Shown one piece after another: positions 6,796-11,593 of a stretch of 11,593 nucleotides of DNA; position 1 is the first letter of the stretch; each line of letters starts with the position of its first letter. The stretch is taken from positions 1,745 through 13,337 of the forward strand of contig DEBE01000087.1 of NCBI GenBank assembly GCA_002348425.1. Reading direction: 5' to 3'. The translations under genes and the position numbers were made by a program. This DNA comes from Alphaproteobacteria bacterium UBA2964 (GTDB lineage Bacteria; Pseudomonadota; Alphaproteobacteria; MPNO01; UBA2964). The notes under the pieces are model-generated. The model worked only from the letters and a program-made list of their open reading frames with translations, was not told the DNA's origin and searched no databases.

Positions 6796-7677
6796 TTATT
6801 TTAATCCAGAAAGTAACGCAGATTTTCCCAAATAATCTTGTTTTGCAGACCAGCCCCCTGATTCTGCCATAGCTAAGAATTCAACCAACATTAAATTAGT
6901 TAATGTTGGTTCTTCCAAATTAACTGTGTGACCAGTTCGAGGTAATATGCAAAGACCGGACCTTGATAGGGTGCGTTTAAGAAATATCGATGGCTCAATG
7001 CACCAGTCATCTTCATCACCCACCACCACAAGAGCGGGGACATTAACTTTAAGAATTTGGTCCTCTAAATCATAAAGCGAAGGCCGCTTTCGTTGAACAC
7101 CCAACATTGTCAGGGCAGCGCCCTCCGCGGAATGACCGGCCAAGCGTTCCTTAAAAGCTTGCCACCCCTTCAAATCCTTGTTTTTAAATTGTTGTCTGAA
7201 TACCCCATTTGCATACTGCTCAGCCATTGCCTCTGAGCCAATTTCACGATATTTCTCTGCTAACATTTCAGAGTCCTTGGCATAGGCATCCTGTTGATCC
7301 TTAGGTGCACCATATCCACAGGATATCAATGCAATAGATAGTGCACTTTCCGGATACAAGATTGCAAAATGAAGTGCCGCAAACGCTCCCATGGAACAAC
7401 CCACAATATGCGCCGATTGTAGTGAATACCCGTCCAGCACTGCTTTAATATCTTCTGCTGCAATTTTTTGCGAGTACTGTTCTGGATCCTCCGGGACCCC
7501 TGACGGCGGGTACCCGCGCGCGTTAAAAGTTATACATTTGTACCTCCTTGAAAGGGCTGCGATTTGCATAGCCCAACTTTCAAGATTGTCAGCAAATTCA
7601 TGCACAAAAATAATTGCAGGGCCTTCTCCATGTGCTTCCGTGTAGAGTTTTGTGCCATTTGTTTCAATGAAGGTCAT
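6796..7677 (-). CDS. Alpha/beta hydrolase
   Basis: Soluble alpha/beta-hydrolase-fold enzyme of 293 residues. Numbered from the ATG at 7677, the nucleophile elbow is VGCSMG (Ser95), the acid is in VVGDEDDW (probably Asp223) and the histidine is in RTGHTVNLEEP (His250). The strand before the oxyanion loop ends IFVHEFADNLESW, where many relatives have HGG; this HEF form with NARGYPPSGVPED recurs in one branch of the superfamily, so it is not a defect. Likely roles are hydrolysis of an ester, lactone, amide or a ring-cleavage product; the sequence does not decide. An in-frame TTG at 7683 overlapping the SDR stop (TTGA) is an alternative start. AAAGG sits 4 bases before the TTG and 10 before the ATG. 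I prefer the ATG because MTFIETNGTKLY matches the usual beginning. Confidence 0.85.
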   Translation of the reverse strand: MTFIETNGTKLYTEAHGEGPAIIFVHEFADNLESWAMQIAALSRRYKCITFNARGYPPSGVPEDPEQYSQKIAAEDIKAVLDGYSLQSAHIVGCSMGAFAALHFAILYPESALSIALISCGYGAPKDQQDAYAKDSEMLAEKYREIGSEAMAEQYANGVFRQQFKNKDLKGWQAFKERLAGHSAEGAALTMLGVQRKRPSLYDLEDQILKVNVPALVVVGDEDDWCIEPSIFLKRTLSRSGLCILPRTGHTVNLEEPTLTNLMLVEFLAMAESGGWSAKQDYLGKSALLSGLK

Positions 7678-7679
7678 GC

Positions 7680-8468
7680 TCAAATTGCCTTTACTTGTCC
7701 ACCGTCTATGTCAAAAGATGCACCCGTAATATAGGTAGCCTTATTAGATGCCAGAAATACAACCATAGCTGCTAGCTCTTCAGGCTCTCCGTAGCGTTTT
7801 AAAACGGTTTCTGCTGTAAGTATGGCCGTAGCCTCTTTTACTGAGATGTTATCCTCCTTTGCTTTTTCCTCAGCGAGATAAATCATCCGGTCTGTGGCAA
7901 AAGGCCCAGGATTAACAACATTACATAAAATACCATACGGAGCACCCTCCTCCGACAAGGCCTTACTTATATTTTGAAGTGCTGAATTAGAGAACCCTGC
8001 CGTAATTGCATGAGCGTGGGGTTGGCGACCATGCGTACCTGCCATAAAGAGAATTCGCCCCCCTTTGCCAGTTGATTGCATTACCCCAAAAGCCTGGCGA
8101 GCTAATCTAATTTGTGCAAAAATTTTAGTCTCGGCTGCCTGACGCCACATATCATCTGTCATTTCGAGAAACGGTGCCGTTGCCGCCCCAGCCGAATTGG
8201 CAATCAGGACATCCAGACCGTGTTTATCGGAAACCATCTCAATCATAGCAGTCGATTGTTCAGCTGATGTCACATCACATATGCAGCCCTCAACAAGGCC
8301 GCGCGTTTCTTCATTTAATTTATTAACAGCGCGGTTGACCTTCTCTTCATTACGTCCCGAAAGCGTTACGATCGCCCCCTCTAACGCAAACATTCGCGCT
8401 ATTGAATACCCCAAACCACTGCTAGCTGCGCTAACTATTACTGATTTTTTATCGAGTCCTAAATCCAT
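7680..8468 (-). CDS. Divergent short-chain dehydrogenase/reductase-like protein
   Basis: Rossmann-fold SDR protein, 262 residues. The cofactor-binding loop is SAASSGLG (13-20) in place of the usual TGxxxGxG, followed by LSGRN (37-40 region), a CDV at 64-66 and NSAG (91-94). The C-terminal half has VVNPGPFATDRM (184-195) and ITGASFDIDGGQ (247-258), both typical. The catalytic region is unusual: after ILFMAGTHGRQP the expected Tyr-x3-Lys is absent, and a gap-free alignment places Ala157 and Asn161 there. It resembles a known FabG-like subgroup that lacks the canonical tetrad, so ordinary alcohol/ketone redox activity is doubtful. The start is the ATG at 8468 with GAGG 6 bases upstream; a TTG at 8486 would add six residues. 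It is 32 bp after the PLP enzyme gene. Confidence 0.85.
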   Translation of the reverse strand: MDLGLDKKSVIVSAASSGLGYSIARMFALEGAIVTLSGRNEEKVNRAVNKLNEETRGLVEGCICDVTSAEQSTAMIEMVSDKHGLDVLIANSAGAATAPFLEMTDDMWRQAAETKIFAQIRLARQAFGVMQSTGKGGRILFMAGTHGRQPHAHAITAGFSNSALQNISKALSEEGAPYGILCNVVNPGPFATDRMIYLAEEKAKEDNISVKEATAILTAETVLKRYGEPEELAAMVVFLASNKATYITGASFDIDGGQVKAI

Positions 8469-8474
8469 TATTTG

Positions 8475-8478
8475 CCTC
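8475..8478 (-). promoter_or_regulatory. Ribosome binding site fixing the SDR gene start
   Basis: GCGAGG on the - strand ends 6 bases before the ATG at 8468. It supports MDLGLDKKS as the N-terminus over the TTG-initiated form from 8486, for which no equally spaced purine-rich site is visible. Confidence 0.65.
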
Positions 8479-8500
8479 GCTTTCAAATTCTATAATTATT

Positions 8501-9634
8501 TCATGAATTTGTTATTTTACTCGCACATTTTTCAAAAACCCTCGGGAATTCATTACAAAAACACTCCACCCAATTTTCGGGCACCGTTGTCGAAATTTTA
8601 AGAAATACATCTTTCAAGGTCTCGCTGTGATAGTCTGACGTTCGTATAAAAAACCCGCCTTTCAGCAGCTCATCAGCAATATTATTTGCAGAGCAGCCAC
8701 TTTCCTGGCAGTCAACCGCCAAAAAATTTCCATTGGATGGATATACAACCGTTTTAAAACCTCCCAAGCCCCCAAGCATTTTTTGAATTGCCTCTTGGTT
8801 ACGCCTTTGTATGAAGTTAACACCTTCCATCCATTCACCCTTAACCTCGAATGCCGCTATTGCGGCCAGCTGCCCAAGAATATTTGAACCGAGGATGTTT
8901 GGCTGATCTTCAATTAAATGTGTGAACAACATGTCATCAGCTACTATTGCGCCGGTCCTGAGGCCTGCTATGCCGAGCCATTTACTAAAACTATAAGTCG
9001 TAATGGTTTTCTCAGGGTAAATGTCTCGTACCAAATGATGATCGAAGGCAAAATCACGATAAGTGCAATCATGCACAATGAGGGCTCCGTGTTTCTTGGC
9101 GGTATGGGCAATTTCAGTTATCTCCTCCAATCCATAGCAAGAACCAAGCGGGTTAAGCGGATCTATCAAATAAATAATGGCTTTTTCTGATTGAGATAGT
9201 TGACTATCAAGTGCCTTGGCATCGATTTTATACTTTTTATTTTCATCATATATTGGAATTTGAGCGATTTTTGCCCCTTCATTCTGGCTAAAATTTAAGG
9301 GCCAAACCCAAGTGGGATCACTGGTGATCAGAGTGGTGTTCGTATTGCTTAACCGCTTACACACAAGATACAGGCCTTCAACAGCACCATCCGTAATGAG
9401 CACCTGCGTGCCATTAGAGATCTTATCACCTAATAAATCATGGAGTACTTGTTCGCGAAGTTTCTCCATGCCCTGGGGTGGAGCGTAAAGATTATAACTC
9501 TGTTCATTTATACCTTTAAGAAGAGCTTCTTTTACCATCGGATGCGCAGGCAAGTGATTCGTATTCTGACCCATCCAAAACATGTCCGGAGACTTGTGTA
9601 ACTCATCAAAACTTTGTGTCGTCTGAATTACCAT
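8501..9634 (-). CDS. PLP-dependent class I/II aminotransferase-like enzyme
   Basis: Fold-type I PLP enzyme of 377 residues. Visible features are the N-terminal WMGQNTNHLPAHP (20-32), the PLP-phosphate loop TDGAVEG (81-87), NPLG (161-164, the cofactor-ring asparagine), HDCTYRDF (188-195, Asp189 at the PLP nitrogen and Tyr192) and YSFSKWLGIAGLRTG (214-228, Schiff-base Lys218 and Arg226). Relatives include histidinol-phosphate aminotransferases and L-threonine-phosphate decarboxylase. Near the C-terminus the segment usually holding the substrate-carboxylate arginine reads FLKISTTVPEN, with Lys346 in its place, so the substrate or reaction may differ from ordinary transamination of an alpha-amino acid. 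The ATG at 9634 has only a weak upstream purine stretch; ATGs at residues 18 and 21 would cut the conserved N-terminus. It follows permease 1 by 20 bp. Confidence 0.87.
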   Translation of the reverse strand: MVIQTTQSFDELHKSPDMFWMGQNTNHLPAHPMVKEALLKGINEQSYNLYAPPQGMEKLREQVLHDLLGDKISNGTQVLITDGAVEGLYLVCKRLSNTNTTLITSDPTWVWPLNFSQNEGAKIAQIPIYDENKKYKIDAKALDSQLSQSEKAIIYLIDPLNPLGSCYGLEEITEIAHTAKKHGALIVHDCTYRDFAFDHHLVRDIYPEKTITTYSFSKWLGIAGLRTGAIVADDMLFTHLIEDQPNILGSNILGQLAAIAAFEVKGEWMEGVNFIQRRNQEAIQKMLGGLGGFKTVVYPSNGNFLAVDCQESGCSANNIADELLKGGFFIRTSDYHSETLKDVFLKISTTVPENWVECFCNEFPRVFEKCASKITNS

Positions 9635-9654
9635 TTTACAGTTCTATAACGTTT

Positions 9655-10455
9655 TTAGGACGCCGAGACACCGGAGAAGATTCGGAGAAAAATAAATTCA
9701 ATACAAACGAGACCGGTGAATAAAATTAAACCGACAATTAACAAAAAGGTTATCGCTGATAACGCTAGGGCGGTTTCAAGGCCAGAAGCGGCAAAGCTTA
9801 TTAAATAACCAATGCCAGATTGAGCGGTTACAAATTCACCAACAACAACCCCGATAATCGTCAACGTAAGACCAATTCGTAATCCCGTAAAAATCAACGG
9901 CAAAGCGAAGGGCAAACGCACAGCAAAAAACGTTTGCCAACGACCAGCTGTGAGTGACTGGCAAAGTTTTAAATACGTATCACCTGTATTAAGGAGGCCT
10001 GTAGAGGAAGCAACAACAATTGGAAACAAAGAAAGACACATCCCATAAGCCAAGCGGGCCTCGGTCCCTACGCCAAACCATAATATAAACAAAGGAGCGA
10101 GAGCGATAGTGGGTATCAGGTTGAATAACACAAGGTTAGGAAAAATTGCCCGACGAGCGAAATAGGAAATTGTTATTAGACAGGAGACTGACAGCCCTAA
10201 GATTGTCGAAAAAATAAATGCTAGAAAACATTCGTAAAGCGTACCCAAGGCATGGCCCCACATAAAGTTGCGTTGTGCAATGAAGAGGTCAACAACATCC
10301 CCAGGCGGCGGCAGAATTACCGTCGGTACAAACTTTTGATCAACCAAATGTTGCCAGAAAAAAACGACAAGAGAAAAAAATGCGATTGGAAGAATAATTT
10401 GCCGGGCGTTGGCAAAAACATTGGATCGCGCTTTATTCAAAAGTGATTCTAGCAT
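9655..10455 (-). CDS. ABC transporter permease 1, NitT/TauT (SsuC/TauC-like) family
   Basis: Inner-membrane permease of 266 residues with about six hydrophobic helices, starting at roughly 18-36, 74-95, 112-128, 135-155, 188-210 and 230-255. The cytoplasmic coupling loop that contacts the ATPase is at about 165-186, CQSLTAGRWQTFFAVRLPFA; the leading EAA is degenerate (CQS), but the glycine and the closing proline are kept. IIGVVVGEFVTAQSGIGYLI (200-219) is typical of the NitT/TauT, sulfonate and thiamine-precursor permeases. It is clearly related to the preceding permease, so the two probably form a heterodimeric channel. The start ATG at 10455 is 35 bp after permease 2. The substrate cannot be named; the downstream genes suggest a small nitrogenous organic compound. 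Confidence 0.9.
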   Translation of the reverse strand: MLESLLNKARSNVFANARQIILPIAFFSLVVFFWQHLVDQKFVPTVILPPPGDVVDLFIAQRNFMWGHALGTLYECFLAFIFSTILGLSVSCLITISYFARRAIFPNLVLFNLIPTIALAPLFILWFGVGTEARLAYGMCLSLFPIVVASSTGLLNTGDTYLKLCQSLTAGRWQTFFAVRLPFALPLIFTGLRIGLTLTIIGVVVGEFVTAQSGIGYLISFAASGLETALALSAITFLLIVGLILFTGLVCIEFIFLRIFSGVSAS

Positions 10456-10490
10456 TTCTCTTTTTGATCTCTTTCTTAAATAATTTTCAT

Positions 10491-11276
10491 TTATTTATTG
10501 CCAAACCAAATCTGTAGTCGATAACTGGCGAAAGCTATCAAAGAATAGAAAAAGAGACCCACAATACACAAAAACAATACTGTAGCCAGCATCAAGTCCG
10601 TTTGCAGCTTTCCAAATGCAACCAAAATCAAAAACCCAAGGCCCTGTGAGGAAGTAATAAACTCACCTACAATCACTCCGATCATAGCCATTGTAATACT
10701 CATCTTCATGGCACTTATCAGATAAGGTAGCGCAAAGGGAAACCTTACCAGGAATAGTGTCTGCAATTTTGAAGCGGTAAGGGACTCGCATAGTTTCAAA
10801 AGAGATGGATCGGTATTTTTAAGACCGGCCGTCATACTTATAATTATAGGAAAAATACTAATAAATACCGCAAACCCCAATCGCGACTCAAATTCAATAC
10901 CAAGCCAAAGAACAAACATCGGAGCCCAAGCTATTTTTGGGACAATTTGAAATCCCACGATGTTGGGGTAAAGAGCTTCCTTGGCCCACGTCGACCACGT
11001 CATCAAAAGCGCCAGTGTAAGCCCTATAACACTGGCAAGCAGGAAACCACCAAGTGCAACCGAAGCGGTTGGCATAATATTTTTAACTAAAAGATCCCAA
11101 TTATCAAAGATTGCAATAACTATTGCGCTCGGTCTTGGTAGAATAGATTTTGGATAATTTGTGTACCAAACAACAAATTCCCAAATAGCGATAACTGTAA
11201 AAAATAACAAAAACGGAAGAAAGCCGTCACGAACGGCCGTTAAAATTCTATTTTGGGGATTTGGCAAAGCACTCAT
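10491..11276 (-). CDS. ABC transporter permease 2, NitT/TauT (SsuC/TauC-like) family
   Basis: Second inner-membrane permease, 261 residues, with about six membrane helices and the coupling loop at about 162-184, LCESLTASKLQTLFLVRFPF. The segment AMIGVIVGEFITSSQGLGFL (197-216) closely parallels that of permease 1, as do LPRPS near residue 46 (LPPPG in permease 1) and the IVPKIAWAPMFVLWLG region (IPTIALAPLFILWFG). The two genes probably arose by tandem duplication and have since diverged. The start ATG at 11276 is 20 bp after the ATPase stop and has a weak ribosome binding site. A substrate-binding protein, needed for import in this family, is not in the window and probably lies beyond the right edge. 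Confidence 0.9.
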   Translation of the reverse strand: MSALPNPQNRILTAVRDGFLPFLLFFTVIAIWEFVVWYTNYPKSILPRPSAIVIAIFDNWDLLVKNIMPTASVALGGFLLASVIGLTLALLMTWSTWAKEALYPNIVGFQIVPKIAWAPMFVLWLGIEFESRLGFAVFISIFPIIISMTAGLKNTDPSLLKLCESLTASKLQTLFLVRFPFALPYLISAMKMSITMAMIGVIVGEFITSSQGLGFLILVAFGKLQTDLMLATVLFLCIVGLFFYSLIAFASYRLQIWFGNK

Positions 11277-11296
11277 TACTGTATTGTCTTTTACTA

Positions 11297-11593
11297 TTAA
11301 TGCTGCGAGTCAATCTTGCCACGCAAATAAGCGCAAATTTTGTTGAACTCCGGTGTTTCAACAAGTGAAAAATCTCTGGGTCGGTCGAACGGAACATCCA
11401 AGTTTTCAATAATTCTTCCTGGACGCGCACTCATAACCAACACACGGTCAGAAAGAAACACCGCCTCTCTTATACTGTGGGTAACAAAAAGACCGGTTTT
11501 TTTGAATTCCTGCCACAAATCCATTAGAACCTGATTCATTTCGTCACGCGTTATAGCGTCAAGGGCACTAAAGGGTTCATCCATCAGAAGCAG
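11297..11593 (-). CDS. ABC transporter ATPase, NitT/TauT family, C-terminal part (5' end outside window)
   Basis: Energy-coupling ATPase for the two downstream permeases. Only the last 98 residues are inside the window; the frame is open to the right edge. They begin with LLLMDEPFSALDAITRDEM, which is the Walker B strand, catalytic Glu and D-loop. The H-loop LFVTHSIREAVFLSDRVLVM follows, with its switch histidine, then SARPGRI, a stretch typical of nitrate, taurine, sulfonate and thiamine-precursor ATPases. Walker A and the signature motif are outside. The C-terminus is short, with no added regulatory domain. The operon promoter and the first genes, probably including the solute-binding protein, lie to the right. 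Confidence 0.92.
   Translation of the reverse strand: MLLMDEPFSALDAITRDEMNQVLMDLWQEFKKTGLFVTHSIREAVFLSDRVLVMSARPGRIIENLDVPFDRPRDFSLVETPEFNKICAYLRGKIDSQH

Noticed and set aside
7590..7600. HEF instead of HGG in the oxyanion region of the alpha/beta hydrolase
   Set aside because: As I recall, this variant with NARGYPPS recurs in a branch of the superfamily, and the Ser-Asp-His triad is intact, so it is not evidence of inactivation.
8197..8601. Open frame on the + strand, 134 codons, opposite the SDR gene and the end of the PLP enzyme gene
   Set aside because: It is antisense to well-supported coding sequence, resembles no family, and shows no ribosome binding site of note.
1..11593. Search by eye for tRNA or rRNA genes, CRISPR arrays, insertion sequences, integrases and long repeats
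   Set aside because: Nothing supportable was found; coding sequence covers nearly the whole window and the gaps are too short.

Overview
The window carries the end of a chromosomal cytochrome c maturation operon on the + strand (1-3234). It meets head-on a nine-gene catabolic and transport operon on the - strand (3272-11593, continuing past the right edge). The organism is a proteobacterium, most likely an alphaproteobacterium of moderate to low GC. The CcmH motif LRCLVCQNQSI and the GINYKD / WGVYGYPETF segments of CcmG look alphaproteobacterial to me, but this is from memory and not from a search. No RNA genes, insertion sequences, integrases, CRISPR arrays or long repeats were found. Gene density is very high, and no gene-free stretch exceeds about 115 bases.

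Region 1 (1-3234, +): the 3' end of ccmF, then ccmG, ccmH and ccmI, separated by 1 bp, a 4-bp overlap and 9 bp. Together they encode the late steps of System I cytochrome c biogenesis: the heme ligation subunit (CcmF), apocytochrome thiol reduction (CcmG, CcmH) and apocytochrome chaperoning (CcmI). The earlier ccm genes presumably lie to the left.

Region 2 (3235-3271): a short convergent junction. It contains a probable Rho-independent terminator for the - strand operon, and no clear one for the ccm operon.

Region 3 (3272-11593, -). In transcription order, starting beyond the right edge, the genes are: a NitT/TauT-type ABC ATPase (partial), two related permeases, a class I/II PLP enzyme, a divergent SDR protein, an alpha/beta hydrolase, an M20-type carbamoylase-like amidohydrolase, a metal-dependent amidohydrolase of the dihydroorotase/deacetylase group, and a type I extradiol-dioxygenase-like (VOC) protein. 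Most gaps are between a 4-bp overlap and 35 bp. Only the last gene is set apart, by 114 bp holding a hairpin. The layout suggests uptake of a small nitrogen-containing organic compound followed by stepwise hydrolysis (amide/imide opening, removal of an N-carbamoyl or similar group), PLP chemistry on the released amine, and possibly aromatic ring cleavage. The substrate cannot be read from the sequence. No pathway known to me has exactly this gene set, so it is the best candidate here for an undescribed system.

Three start sites were revised from the longest possible reading frames because a good ribosome binding site sits before a later ATG: ccmG (1283), the SDR gene (8468) and the dioxygenase gene (4210). 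The alpha/beta hydrolase start (7677 or 7683) stays ambiguous.
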